From: Pseudomonas orientalis
GTDB taxonomy: Bacteria > Pseudomonadota > Gammaproteobacteria > Pseudomonadales > Pseudomonadaceae
Assembly: GCF_002934065.1 (NCBI RefSeq)
Contig: NZ_CP018049.1
Span: 5,392,501-5,456,500, forward strand
Direction of reading: 5' to 3'
DNA: 64,000 nucleotides
Numbering within the stretch: position 1 is the first letter of the stretch; the number at the start of each line of letters is the position of its first letter. The notes beneath the pieces are model-generated. The model ran no database searches and was not told the origin of the DNA. It saw nothing but the letters and a program-made list of their open reading frames with translations. Positions 1 through 8,888 of this stretch are shown piece by piece. The position numbers were made by a program, and so were the translations under genes.

Positions 1-586
1 CGACAAGCCCAACTTCAACCTGCATCAGGGCGACGCGCTGAAGTTCGACTTCAACAGCCTCAACGCTGCGCCCAACAGCCTGCGCGTTGTCGGCAACCTG
101 CCGTACAACATCTCCACCCCGCTGATTTTCCACCTGCTGAACAACGCCGGGATCATCCGCGACATGCACTTCATGCTGCAAAAAGAAGTGGTGGAGCGCC
201 TGGCCGCAGGCCCCGGTGGCGGTGATTGGGGCCGTTTGTCGATCATGGTTCAGTACCATTGCCGCGTCGAGCACCTGTTCAACGTCGGCCCGGGCGCGTT
301 CAACCCGCCGCCGAAGGTCGACTCGGCCATCGTGCGCCTGGTGCCGCATGCCGTACTGCCGCACCCGGCCAAGGACCACAAACTGCTGGAGCGCGTGGTG
401 CGCGAAGCGTTCAACCAACGCCGCAAGACGTTGCGCAACACACTCAAGGCGCTGTTGAGCAACGCCGAAATCGAAGCCGCCGGCGTTGACGGCAGCCTGC
501 GCCCCGAGCAACTGGACCTGGCCGCCTTCGTGCGCCTGGCCGACCAGCTTGCCATCCAGCCTGCGCCAGTAGCAGACCAGGCGTAA
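1..586 (+). CDS. rsmA: 16S rRNA (adenine1518/1519-N6)-dimethyltransferase RsmA (KsgA), 3' part
   Basis: The gene runs in from the left edge; the first full codon is at base 2 and it ends with TAA at 584-586. Family knowledge: RsmA uses S-adenosylmethionine to dimethylate two adjacent adenines in the 3' terminal hairpin of 16S rRNA late in 30S assembly. The visible part has the catalytic NLPYN motif (GNLPYNIST, near base 95) and the C-terminal helical rRNA-binding domain, with the family stretch FNPPPKVDSAIVRL near bases 300-340. The missing N-terminus would hold the SAM-binding motif I. The neighbours apaG and apaH are the usual partners of this gene in gammaproteobacteria, but here a REPIN separates rsmA from apaG. 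Confidence 0.97.
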   Translation, partial: DKPNFNLHQGDALKFDFNSLNAAPNSLRVVGNLPYNISTPLIFHLLNNAGIIRDMHFMLQKEVVERLAAGPGGGDWGRLSIMVQYHCRVEHLFNVGPGAFNPPPKVDSAIVRLVPHAVLPHPAKDHKLLERVVREAFNQRRKTLRNTLKALLSNAEIEAAGVDGSLRPEQLDLAAFVRLADQLAIQPAPVADQA

Positions 587-593
587 GCACAAA

Positions 594-684
594 TGTGGGA
601 GGGGGCTTGCCCCCGATTGCGGTGGACCAGTCAATATATTCAGCGACTGATACACCGCTATCGGGAGCAAGCCTCCTCCCACAT
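594..684. repeat. REPIN, GTGGGAGGGGGCTTGC family
   Basis: Two REP arms in inverted orientation (tgtgggagggggcttgcccc and its imperfect complement ending in cctcccaca) flank a spacer of about 45 bases. The right arm has variations (gggagcaagcctcc). It sits 8 bases after the rsmA stop codon and before apaG. Family knowledge: such paired REP sequences in fluorescent pseudomonads are mobilised in trans by a RAYT transposase encoded elsewhere; none is in this window. Confidence 0.9.
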
Positions 685-789
685 TTTGGACCACGTCATA
701 CCCGACAGCATGTCTGGCCTAGTGCCCACCTCTTGGCCTAGACTGATCCGCATCTGCTGTCCTCCGCTTTTGCTTTTAAGGCCTCTTGC

Positions 790-1170
790 ATGTCCGATCC
801 TCGCTACCAGATCGACGTCAGCGTCGTCACCCGCTTCCTGGCGGACCAATCGCAACCTGAACTCAACCGCTTTGCCTTCGCCTACACCATTACGGTGACA
901 AACAACGGGCGGGTGCCGGCCAAGTTGCTGTCGCGCCACTGGGTGATCACCGACGGCGATGGTCAGGTTGAAGAAGTCCGCGGCGCGGGCGTTGTCGGCC
1001 AGCAACCGTTGATCGACATCGGCGCCAGCCATACCTACAGCAGCGGCACGGTGATGACCTCCAGGGTCGGCACCATGCAGGGCTCGTATCAGATGAAAGC
1101 CACCGACGGCCACGTGTTCGACGCAACCATCAAGCCCTTCCGCCTCGCGGTGCCCGGAGCCCTGCACTGA
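790..1170 (+). CDS. apaG: ApaG domain protein
   Basis: 126 residues, the usual full length of ApaG, a small single-domain beta-sandwich (fibronectin III-like) protein often encoded with rsmA and apaH. The sequence contains the family segments TRFLADQSQPELNRFAFAYTITVTNNG and SSGTVMTSRVGTMQGSYQM. Its biochemical role is not firmly established; it is linked to Ap4A metabolism and Co2+ resistance mainly by its operon. The stop codon TGA (1168-1170) overlaps the apaH start by one base, so the two are probably translationally coupled. Confidence 0.96.
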   Translation: MSDPRYQIDVSVVTRFLADQSQPELNRFAFAYTITVTNNGRVPAKLLSRHWVITDGDGQVEEVRGAGVVGQQPLIDIGASHTYSSGTVMTSRVGTMQGSYQMKATDGHVFDATIKPFRLAVPGALH

Positions 1171-2021
1171 TGGCAACGTACGCGGTCGGTGACCTGCAAG
1201 GGTGCCTGGAGCCCCTCAAGTGCCTGCTGGAACAGGTCGCCTTCGACCCCGTGAATGATCGACTGTGGCTGGTCGGCGACTTGGTCAACCGTGGCCCGCA
1301 GTCGCTGGAAACCCTGCGCTACCTCTATAACCTGCGCGATTCGCTGGTCTGCGTGCTGGGCAACCATGACCTGCACCTGCTCGCGGCCGGCCAGAACATC
1401 GAGCGCCTGAAAAAAGGCGACACCCTGCGCGAGATCCTCGAAGCACCGGACCGGGCCGAGTTGCTGGAATGGCTGCGCCGACAAAAGCTCATGCACTACG
1501 ACGAGGCCCGTAACATCGCCCTGGTCCACGCCGGCATCCCACCGCAATGGACCTTGAAGAAAGCCCTCAAGTGCGCCGCCGAAGTCGAAAGCGCCCTGGC
1601 CGATGACAACCTGTACACCGCCTACCTCGACGGCATGTATGGCAACGAGCCAGTGAAGTGGGACAACGAGCTCACCGGCGTTGCCCGCCTGAGAGTGATC
1701 ACCAACTATTTCACGCGCATGCGTTTCTGCACGGCGCAGGGCAAGCTGGACCTCAAGAGCAAGGAAGGCGCCGACACCGCCCTGCCCGGCTACCAGCCCT
1801 GGTTCGCCCACAAGGAACGCAAGACCCGGGACACGAAGATCATCTTCGGCCACTGGGCCGCCCTTGAAGGCAAATGCGAAGAACCCGGCGTGTTCGCCCT
1901 CGACACCGGCTGCGTGTGGGGCGGCGCCATGACCCTGATGAACATCGACACCGGCGAGCGTATCAGTTGCCAGTGTGAATCCCCTGCACCCACCCTACAG
2001 ACGGCCGCCGCCAAGCCCTAG
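1170..2021 (+). CDS. apaH: Symmetrical bis(5'-nucleosyl)-tetraphosphatase ApaH
   Basis: 283 residues, full length. A calcineurin-like metallophosphoesterase that hydrolyses Ap4A to two ADP and, in E. coli, also acts as a decapping enzyme for Np4-capped RNA. Metal-binding motifs are visible in order: GDLQGC near residue 7, GDLVNRGPQS near 36, GNHDLHLL near 65, and a later VHAG (HAGIPPQW near 120). It overlaps apaG by one base and is followed after 9 bases by glpE, so apaG-apaH-glpE is likely one transcript. Confidence 0.97.
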   Translation: MATYAVGDLQGCLEPLKCLLEQVAFDPVNDRLWLVGDLVNRGPQSLETLRYLYNLRDSLVCVLGNHDLHLLAAGQNIERLKKGDTLREILEAPDRAELLEWLRRQKLMHYDEARNIALVHAGIPPQWTLKKALKCAAEVESALADDNLYTAYLDGMYGNEPVKWDNELTGVARLRVITNYFTRMRFCTAQGKLDLKSKEGADTALPGYQPWFAHKERKTRDTKIIFGHWAALEGKCEEPGVFALDTGCVWGGAMTLMNIDTGERISCQCESPAPTLQTAAAKP

Positions 2022-2030
2022 GAGCCCGCC

Positions 2031-2360
2031 ATGAGCGAATTCAAACGTATCCCTCCCGAACAAGCCCAGGCCCTGCGCGAGCAAGGCGCCGTGGTCGTCG
2101 ATATCCGTGACCAACCGACTTACGCTACGGCCCACATTGCCGGCGCCCGGCATCTGGACAACGTCAACATCGCCGACTTCATCCGTGCCGCCGACCTCGA
2201 CGCGCCGGTGATCGTGGCGTGTTATCACGGTAACTCCAGCCAAAGCGCCGCAGCCTATCTGGTCAGCCAGGGCTTCTCCGACGTTTATAGCCTCGATGGC
2301 GGCTTTGAGCTGTGGCGTGCGACCTATCCTGCGGAAATTTCTTCAGGCAATTCGCAATAA
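2031..2360 (+). CDS. glpE: Thiosulfate sulfurtransferase GlpE (single-domain rhodanese)
   Basis: 109 residues, a one-domain rhodanese. It transfers sulfur from thiosulfate to cyanide or thioredoxin through a persulfide on the active-site cysteine, seen in VIVACYHGNSS near residue 65; a loop of this length is typical of GlpE. A good ribosome-binding site (taggagcccgcc) precedes the ATG. It is the last gene of the apaG-apaH-glpE group. The gene ends ...GNSQ, followed by an AT-rich stretch and a hairpin. Confidence 0.95.
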   Translation: MSEFKRIPPEQAQALREQGAVVVDIRDQPTYATAHIAGARHLDNVNIADFIRAADLDAPVIVACYHGNSSQSAAAYLVSQGFSDVYSLDGGFELWRATYPAEISSGNSQ

Positions 2361-2401
2361 TTTTTTTCACACCCCGCTACCCCGCGTGACGCTTGGGCTT
2401 G

Positions 2402-2424
2402 CGCCGTTTCTGACGAACGGCGCA
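2402..2424. terminator. Hairpin downstream of glpE
   Basis: The sequence gcgccgtttctgacgaacggcgc forms a stem of about 9 pairs (GCGCCGTTt/GAACGGCGC with a short loop). No strong T-run follows, so a Rho-independent role is uncertain; it is the only obvious stop signal between glpE and the prkA leader. Confidence 0.35.
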
Positions 2425-2561
2425 GCCAAACTAATTACGTATCGCGCCTTGAACTCCCCGATTACCAACTATCCTTAAGTGCAGGCCATCCAAATCAGGG
2501 GAGAGCCGGTACACCGGCGCGCGGGTCATCGGTAGCGTTTCAGGGTGTTCTGGGGGGAAAA

Positions 2562-2587
2562 CAGCCATTGGGGAACGCCAATGGCTG
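2562..2587 (+). promoter_or_regulatory. Perfect 10-bp inverted repeat in the prkA leader
   Basis: CAGCCATTGG (2562-2571) and CCAATGGCTG (2578-2587) are perfectly complementary around the 6-base loop GGAACG. The hairpin ends 58 bases before the prkA start and no T-run follows, so it is not an ordinary terminator. It may be an operator palindrome or a structured 5' leader; the sequence alone does not decide. Confidence 0.5.
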
Positions 2588-2645
2588 CCAGCATCGACTG
2601 ATTGATCCGGCGTCGGCTCCACGTATCGAGCGAGGTGACGACGTC

Positions 2646-4568
2646 ATGAGTATCTTTAGCCACTTCCAACAACGTTTCGAGTCCACACAGCAGGAAGAAC
2701 TCACGCTTCAAGAGTATCTTGAGCTGTGCAAACGGGATCGCAGCACCTACGCGTCTGCCGCCGAACGCCTGCTGCTGGCGATTGGCGAGCCGCAGTTGGT
2801 AGACACCTCGAACAATTCGCGCCTGTCGCGAATATTCTCCAACAAGGTGATCCGGCGTTACCCGGCCTTTGAAGACTTCCACGGCATGGAAGAATGCATC
2901 GACCAGATCGTCTCCTACTTCCGCCATGCGGCCCAGGGCCTGGAAGAGAAGAAACAGATCCTCTATCTGCTCGGCCCCGTTGGCGGCGGCAAGTCGTCCC
3001 TGGCGGAAAAACTCAAACAGCTGATCGAGAAGGTGCCCTTCTACGCCATCAAGGGCTCACCGGTGTTCGAGTCGCCTTTGGGGCTGTTCAACGCCACCGA
3101 AGACGGTGCGATCCTCGAAGAAGACTTCGGCATCCCACGGCGCTACCTCAATACCATCATGTCGCCTTGGGCCACCAAACGCCTGTCCGAATTTGGCGGC
3201 GATATCAGCCAATTCCGCGTAGTGAAACTCTATCCATCGATTCTCAACCAGATCGGCGTCGCCAAGACCGAGCCGGGCGACGAGAACAACCAGGACATTT
3301 CGGCGCTGGTGGGTAAGGTCGATATTCGCAAACTCGAAGAATTCCCGCAGAACGACGCCGACGCCTATAGCTACTCGGGGGCGCTGTGCCGGGCCAACCA
3401 GGGCCTGATGGAGTTCGTGGAGATGTTCAAGGCGCCGATCAAGGTGCTGCACCCACTGCTCACAGCCACCCAGGAAGGTAACTACAACAGTACCGAAGGC
3501 CTGGGCGCGATTCCGTTCACCGGGATCCTGCTGGCGCACTCAAACGAATCGGAATGGCACACCTTCCGCAACAACAAGAACAACGAAGCCTTCATCGACC
3601 GTATTTACATCGTCAAGGTGCCGTACTGCCTGCGGGTCAGCGATGAAATCAAGATCTACGACAAACTGCTGTTCAACAGTTCACTGGCCAAGGCCCATTG
3701 CGCGCCCGACACTCTGAAGATGCTCGCCCAGTTCACCGTGCTGTCGCGCCTCAAGGAGCCGGAGAACTCCAATATCTACTCGAAAATGCGCGTGTACGAC
3801 GGTGAAAACCTCAAGGACACTGATCCCAAGGCCAAATCGATCCAGGAATACCGTGACACGGCGGGCGTCGATGAAGGGATGAACGGCCTGTCGACACGCT
3901 TCGCGTTCAAGATCCTCTCCAAGGTCTTCAACTTCGACCCCCACGAGATCGCCGCCAACCCGGTGCACCTGCTCTACGTGCTGGAGCAGCAGATCGAACA
4001 GGAACAATTCCAGGCCGAAACCCGCGAGCGCTATCTGCGTTTCCTCAAGGAATACCTAGCGCCGCGCTATATCGAATTCATCGGCAAGGAAATCCAGACC
4101 GCCTACCTGGAGTCCTACAGCGAGTACGGCCAGAACATCTTCGACCGCTACGTGCTGTACGCCGACTTCTGGATTCAGGACCAGGAATACCGCGATCCCG
4201 AAACCGGCGAAATTCTCAACCGCGTGGCGCTCAACGAAGAGCTGGAGAAGATCGAGAAACCCGCCGGCATCAGCAATCCGAAGGATTTCCGCAACGAGAT
4301 CGTCAATTTCGTGCTGCGCGCCCGCGCCAACAACAACGGCAAGAACCCAACCTGGCTCAGCTACGAGAAACTGCGGGTGGTGATCGAGAAGAAAATGTTC
4401 TCCAACACCGAGGATCTGCTGCCGGTCATCAGCTTCAACGCCAAGGCGAGCAAGGAGGACCAGCAAAAACACAACGACTTCGTCACACGAATGGTCGAGC
4501 GTGGCTACACCGACAAACAGGTACGACTGCTCTCGGAGTGGTACCTGCGGGTGCGCAAATCGCAATAA
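2646..4568 (+). CDS. prkA: PrkA-family serine protein kinase (YeaG)
   Basis: 640 residues from the ATG at 2646 (MSIFSHFQQRFESTQQ), the family's usual start; an in-frame ATG at 2568 lies inside the leader palindrome and is not chosen. An AAA+-like N-terminal domain carries a Walker A motif GPVGGGKSSLAEKL near residue 105, and the PrkA C-terminal domain fills the rest. Family knowledge: E. coli YeaG and Bacillus PrkA act in nitrogen starvation and stationary-phase adaptation. It is followed by yeaH and spoVR, the conserved three-gene order, after a 113-base gap holding a strong hairpin. Confidence 0.95.
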   Translation: MSIFSHFQQRFESTQQEELTLQEYLELCKRDRSTYASAAERLLLAIGEPQLVDTSNNSRLSRIFSNKVIRRYPAFEDFHGMEECIDQIVSYFRHAAQGLEEKKQILYLLGPVGGGKSSLAEKLKQLIEKVPFYAIKGSPVFESPLGLFNATEDGAILEEDFGIPRRYLNTIMSPWATKRLSEFGGDISQFRVVKLYPSILNQIGVAKTEPGDENNQDISALVGKVDIRKLEEFPQNDADAYSYSGALCRANQGLMEFVEMFKAPIKVLHPLLTATQEGNYNSTEGLGAIPFTGILLAHSNESEWHTFRNNKNNEAFIDRIYIVKVPYCLRVSDEIKIYDKLLFNSSLAKAHCAPDTLKMLAQFTVLSRLKEPENSNIYSKMRVYDGENLKDTDPKAKSIQEYRDTAGVDEGMNGLSTRFAFKILSKVFNFDPHEIAANPVHLLYVLEQQIEQEQFQAETRERYLRFLKEYLAPRYIEFIGKEIQTAYLESYSEYGQNIFDRYVLYADFWIQDQEYRDPETGEILNRVALNEELEKIEKPAGISNPKDFRNEIVNFVLRARANNNGKNPTWLSYEKLRVVIEKKMFSNTEDLLPVISFNAKASKEDQQKHNDFVTRMVERGYTDKQVRLLSEWYLRVRKSQ

Positions 4569-4586
4569 GGCAGCGACAGGTGCTCA

Positions 4587-4609
4587 CTGCCAGGCGTTAC
4601 GCCTGGCAG
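4587..4609 (+). promoter_or_regulatory. Hairpin between prkA and yeaH
   Basis: CTGCCAGGCG and CGCCTGGCAG form a perfect 10-bp stem closed by a TTA loop, 19 bases after the prkA stop. There is no following T-run. A stem of this strength inside an operon could protect the upstream mRNA from 3' exonucleases or partly attenuate transcription, which would set different levels for prkA and for yeaH-spoVR. The remaining 70 bases to yeaH contain repeated AGCTT/AAGCT words of no clear meaning. Confidence 0.5.
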
Positions 4610-4681
4610 TCGACCGCTTGTCCTTAAGCTTCCAGCTCGCGGCTTGAAGCTTGTAACGTGAAGCTGCCCGGAGGGCTCCCC

Positions 4682-5953
4682 ATGAGCTATGTGATCGACC
4701 GACGCCTCAATGGCAAGAACAAGAGCACGGTAAACCGCCAGCGTTTCCTGCGGCGTTACCGTGACCACATCAAAAAGGCGGTTGAAGAGGCCGTCAGCCG
4801 CCGTTCCATCACTGACATGGAACATGGCGAACAAATCAGCATTCCCGGACGCGACATCGACGAACCCGTGCTACACCACGGCCGGGGCGGCAAGCAGACG
4901 GTGGTGCATCCCGGCAACAAGGAATTCACGACCGGTGAACACATTGCACGTCCTCAAGGGGGCGGTGGCGGCAAGGGCGCGGGCAAGGCCGGAAACTCCG
5001 GCGAGGGCATGGACGAATTCGTGTTCCAGATCACCCAGGAGGAATTTCTTGAATTCATGTTCGAGGACCTGGAGCTGCCCAACCTGGTCAAGCGCAACCT
5101 GACCGGCACCGACACCTTCAAAACCGTACGCGCCGGTATCAGCAACGAGGGCAACCCGTCCCGTATCAACATCATCCGCACCCTGCGCTCAGCTCACGCC
5201 AGACGTATCGCCCTGTCGGGCAGCAGCCGTGCAAAGCTCAAGCACGCCAAGGAGGAGTTGGCGCGTTTAAAGCGCGAAGAACCGGACAACTTCGGCGATA
5301 TCCAGGAAATAGAGACAGAAATCGAGAAACTCAGCGCGCGCATTCATCGCGTGCCGTTCCTTGATACTTTCGACTTGAAATACAACCTGCTGGTCAAACA
5401 ACCCAACCCCAGCTCCAAGGCCGTGATGTTCTGCCTGATGGACGTATCCGGCTCCATGACTCAGGCCACCAAGGACATCGCCAAGCGTTTCTTTATCCTG
5501 CTGTACCTGTTCTTGAAGCGGAACTACGACAAGATCGATGTGGTGTTTATCCGCCATCACACCAGCGCCCGGGAAGTGGACGAAGAAGAATTCTTCTACT
5601 CGCGGGAAACCGGCGGCACCATCGTCTCCAGCGCCCTGAAGTTGATGCAGGAAATCATGGCTGAGCGCTACCCGGCCAATGAGTGGAACATCTATGCGGC
5701 CCAGGCTTCCGACGGTGACAACTGGAACGACGACTCGCCGATCTGCCGCGATATTCTGATCAACCAGATCATGCCTTTCGTGCAGTACTACACCTACGTC
5801 GAAATTACCCCTCGTGAGCACCAGGCGCTGTGGTTCGAATACGAGCGCATCGGCGAAGCCTTTGCCGACACGTTTGCCCAGCAGCAACTGGTCTCGGCCG
5901 GCGATATCTACCCGGTCTTCCGTGAACTCTTCCAGCGCAGGTTAGTGACATGA
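4682..5953 (+). CDS. YeaH/YhbH family protein (DUF444)
   Basis: 423 residues from the ATG at 4682 (MSYVIDRRLNGKNKSTVNRQ), preceded by ggagggctcccc. A GTG eight codons upstream is rejected because the family begins MSYVIDRR. The N-terminus is basic; a glycine-rich linker (GGGGGKGAGKAGNSGEG) lies near residues 95-115; the C-terminal half is a von Willebrand A-like domain with a MIDAS-type DVSGSMTQ near residue 258. Function is not established in detail; it belongs with PrkA and SpoVR in a starvation-response module. Its stop codon overlaps the spoVR start (ATGA). Confidence 0.93.
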   Translation: MSYVIDRRLNGKNKSTVNRQRFLRRYRDHIKKAVEEAVSRRSITDMEHGEQISIPGRDIDEPVLHHGRGGKQTVVHPGNKEFTTGEHIARPQGGGGGKGAGKAGNSGEGMDEFVFQITQEEFLEFMFEDLELPNLVKRNLTGTDTFKTVRAGISNEGNPSRINIIRTLRSAHARRIALSGSSRAKLKHAKEELARLKREEPDNFGDIQEIETEIEKLSARIHRVPFLDTFDLKYNLLVKQPNPSSKAVMFCLMDVSGSMTQATKDIAKRFFILLYLFLKRNYDKIDVVFIRHHTSAREVDEEEFFYSRETGGTIVSSALKLMQEIMAERYPANEWNIYAAQASDGDNWNDDSPICRDILINQIMPFVQYYTYVEITPREHQALWFEYERIGEAFADTFAQQQLVSAGDIYPVFRELFQRRLVT

Positions 5954-7515
5954 CCGCCAAAAAAGAGCATAAGCGCCAACCTATTTCCACCGGGTCCGAG
6001 TGGACCTTTGAACTGATCCAGGCCTATGACCGGGAAATCAGCCGCATCGCGGCGGGTTACGCACTGGACACCTACCCCAACCAGATCGAAGTGATCACCG
6101 CCGAACAGATGATGGATGCCTACGCCTCCGTCGGCATGCCGCTGGGCTATCACCATTGGTCCTACGGCAAACACTTTCTCAGCACCGAAAAGTCCTACAC
6201 CCGCGGCCAGATGGGCCTGGCTTACGAGATCGTGATCAACTCCGACCCCTGCATCGCCTACCTGATGGAAGAAAACACCATCTGCATGCAGGCGTTGGTG
6301 GTGGCCCACGCATGCTACGGGCATAACAGCTTTTTCAAGGGCAACTACCTGTTCCGCACCTGGACCGATGCCAGTTCGATCATCGATTACCTGGTGTTCG
6401 CCAAGCAGTACATCATGCAATGCGAGGAGCGCCACGGCATTGACGCGGTAGAGGATTTGCTCGACTCCTGCCACGCCCTGATGAACTACGGCGTCGACCG
6501 TTACAAACGCCCCTATCCGATTTCGGCCGAAGAAGAACGCCTGCGCCAGCAGGAGCGTGAGGAACACCTGCAGAAGCAGATCAACGATCTGTGGCGCACC
6601 ATTCCAAAGCGTGCCGGCAAGAACAGCGACAAGGACAATGCGCGCTTCCCCGCCGAACCTCAGGAAAACATCCTGTATTTCCTGGAAAAGCACGCTCCGT
6701 TGCTGGAACCCTGGCAGCGGGAAATCGTGCGCATCGTGCGCAAGATCGCCCAATACTTTTATCCACAGCGCCAGACTCAGGTGATGAATGAGGGCTGGGC
6801 GACCTTCTGGCACTACACGCTGATGAACGACCTGTATGACGAGGGCCTGGTCACCGACGGTTTCATGATGGAGTTTCTCACCTCCCACACCAGCGTGGTG
6901 TTCCAGCCCGGGTTCGATAGCCCCTACTACAACGGCATCAACCCCTACGCACTGGGCTTTGCGATGTACCGTGACATCCGTCGCATGTGCGAGCACCCCA
7001 CCGACGAAGACCGTCTCTGGTTCCCGGAAATCGCCGGCAGTGACTGGCTCTCCACCATCAAGTTCGCCATGAGCAGTTTCAAGGATGAGAGCTTCATCCT
7101 GCAGTACCTGTCCCCCAAAGTCATTCGCGATTTGAAGCTGTTCAGCATCATGGACGACGACCTCAAGGAGGACCTGGTAGTCCCGGCAATCCATGACGAG
7201 CCTGGCTATCGGACTATCCGCGAGACCCTGGCGGCGCAGTACAACCTGGGCAACCGCGAGCCCAACGTGCAGATCTACAGCATCGATATGCGCGGTGATC
7301 GCTCGCTGACCTTGCGTCACCAGCAGCACGATCGCAAACCCCTGGGCGAATCCACCGAGGAAGTGCTCAAGCACCTGCACCGGCTGTGGGGCTTCGATAT
7401 CCACTTGGAAACCCTGCAGGGCGACCAGGTGATGAAGACCCACCATGTCCCACCGCGCAGCGATCACAACGACAACGACTACGGCCGCCTGGACCTGGCC
7501 GTCGTGCATCTCTGA
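5950..7515 (+). CDS. SpoVR family protein (YcgB)
   Basis: 521 residues, typical for the SpoVR/YcgB family. Recognisable family segments are PNQIEVITAEQMMDAYASVGMPLGYHHWSYGK near residue 38, HACYGHNSFFKGNYLF near 118 and MNEGWATFWHYTLMNDLYDEG near 278. The molecular role is unknown; in Bacillus spoVR affects the spore cortex and in enterobacteria ycgB is a sigma-S-dependent starvation gene. The start overlaps the yeaH stop by four bases, so prkA-yeaH-spoVR appears to be an operon with translational coupling between the last two genes. Confidence 0.95.
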   Translation: MTAKKEHKRQPISTGSEWTFELIQAYDREISRIAAGYALDTYPNQIEVITAEQMMDAYASVGMPLGYHHWSYGKHFLSTEKSYTRGQMGLAYEIVINSDPCIAYLMEENTICMQALVVAHACYGHNSFFKGNYLFRTWTDASSIIDYLVFAKQYIMQCEERHGIDAVEDLLDSCHALMNYGVDRYKRPYPISAEEERLRQQEREEHLQKQINDLWRTIPKRAGKNSDKDNARFPAEPQENILYFLEKHAPLLEPWQREIVRIVRKIAQYFYPQRQTQVMNEGWATFWHYTLMNDLYDEGLVTDGFMMEFLTSHTSVVFQPGFDSPYYNGINPYALGFAMYRDIRRMCEHPTDEDRLWFPEIAGSDWLSTIKFAMSSFKDESFILQYLSPKVIRDLKLFSIMDDDLKEDLVVPAIHDEPGYRTIRETLAAQYNLGNREPNVQIYSIDMRGDRSLTLRHQQHDRKPLGESTEEVLKHLHRLWGFDIHLETLQGDQVMKTHHVPPRSDHNDNDYGRLDLAVVHL

Positions 7516-7578
7516 AACGGCAAAGCATCCATTGGCCAGGCACAGGCGGTATCCTGTGCCGCTAATGGAGGCTTTTTC

Positions 7579-8811
7579 ATGAAAATCTACAAAGTCGGCG
7601 GTGCGGTGCGTGATCGCCTGCTGGGCATCAAGGTCACCGACATCGACCGCGTCGTTGTCGGCGCCACCACTGAAGAGATGCTGGCCAAAGGTTTCAAACC
7701 GGTCGGCGCTGACTTCCCCGTGTTCCTGGACCCCAGAAACGGCGATGAATACGCCCTGGCCCGCACCGAACGTAAAAGTGGCCGGGGTTACGGCGGCTTC
7801 GTATTTCACGCCAGCCCCGAAGTCACGCTGGAAGAAGACCTGATTCGTCGCGACCTGACCATCAATGCCATGGCTGAAGACGATGAGGGCAATCTGACCG
7901 ACCCTTACCACGGCCAACGCGATCTGGACGCGCGTATTTTACGTCACGTATCGCCCGCTTTCGCCGAAGATCCCTTGCGAGTGCTGCGCGTTGCGCGCTT
8001 CGCCGCGCGTTATGCGCACCTCGGATTCACCGTGGCCGCGCCAACGCTTGCGCTGATGCGTCAGCTCAGCGAATCCGGCGAACTGGAGGCGCTGACCCCG
8101 GAGCGCAGCTGGAAAGAAATTTCCCGGGCACTGATGGAAGATCAGCCTCAGGTGTTCATCCAGGTGCTGCGCGACTGCAATGCGCTGAAAACCTTGATGC
8201 CGGAGGTGGATGCGCTGTTCGGCGTGCCGCAGCCCGCAGCCCATCATCCCGAGATCGACACAGGCCTGCACACATTGAGCGTGTTGGAGCAGGCGGCCTT
8301 GCACAAGCTACCGCTGACCGTACGCTGGGCCTGCCTGCTGCACGACGTGGGCAAGGGCCTGACGCCTGTGGATAAGTTGCCGCAGCATATTGCCCACGAA
8401 CATCGGGGCTTGAAGCTGATCAAGACCGTCAATGAACGCTTCAAAGTGCCAAGGGATTGCCAGGAACTGGCGCTGTTGGTGGGCCAATATCACACCCACG
8501 GCCATCGAGCCCTGGAGCTGAAGGCCTCGACACTGCTGGAATTGCTGCAGAGTTTTGACGTCTACCGTCGCCCGCAACGCTTTGAGGAGTTTGTGCTCGC
8601 CTGCGAGATGGATGCGCGGGGTCGCACGGGCTTTGAACAGCGAACTTATCCACAGGCCGATTATTTGCGTGGCGCGGCGAAGGCTGCGCGCGAGGTGCAG
8701 GTAGCACCGTTGCTGGAAAAAGGCTTCAAAGGCCCCGCGCTGGGCGAAGCGCTCAAGCGTGAACGGCTTAACGCGCTCAAAGCCTACAAGCAACAACAAG
8801 GCCCATTGTAG
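7579..8811 (+). CDS. cca: Multifunctional CCA tRNA nucleotidyltransferase
   Basis: 410 residues. It adds and repairs the 3' CCA end of tRNAs; the gammaproteobacterial class II enzyme also has a C-terminal HD domain with phosphatase/phosphodiesterase activity. Visible are VGGAVRDRLLG at residue 6, the metal-binding DID pair (VTDIDRVVVG), RRDLTINAMAED near 95, and the HD motif LLHDVGKGLTP near 255. The last codon and the TAG stop (8809-8811) lie inside the first arm of a REPIN, so the repeat supplies the stop codon. Confidence 0.97.
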   Translation: MKIYKVGGAVRDRLLGIKVTDIDRVVVGATTEEMLAKGFKPVGADFPVFLDPRNGDEYALARTERKSGRGYGGFVFHASPEVTLEEDLIRRDLTINAMAEDDEGNLTDPYHGQRDLDARILRHVSPAFAEDPLRVLRVARFAARYAHLGFTVAAPTLALMRQLSESGELEALTPERSWKEISRALMEDQPQVFIQVLRDCNALKTLMPEVDALFGVPQPAAHHPEIDTGLHTLSVLEQAALHKLPLTVRWACLLHDVGKGLTPVDKLPQHIAHEHRGLKLIKTVNERFKVPRDCQELALLVGQYHTHGHRALELKASTLLELLQSFDVYRRPQRFEEFVLACEMDARGRTGFEQRTYPQADYLRGAAKAAREVQVAPLLEKGFKGPALGEALKRERLNALKAYKQQQGPL

Positions 8812-8888
8812 GAGCGAGCTTGCTCGCGAAAAACCTGAGAGCGCCGCGTTATCGTTCACGTTCTTCGCGAGCAAGCTCGGCTCCTACA
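8808..8888. repeat. REPIN, GTAGGAGCGAGCTTGCTCGCG family, between convergent cca and folK
   Basis: Inverted arms tgtaggagcgagcttgctcg and cgagcaagctcggctcctaca enclose about 35 bases. It fills the whole gap between cca (+) and folK (-); both TAG stop codons (8809-8811 and complement of 8884-8886) are made by the conserved TGTAG ends. The hairpin-forming arms could act as a bidirectional transcript end. Confidence 0.9.

Noticed and set aside
5908..7917. Long minus-strand open frame opposite spoVR and cca
   Set aside because: It is the GC-rich shadow of well-supported genes on the other strand; the same applies to the long frames opposite rpoD, the acyl-CoA dehydrogenases, phoX and glcB.
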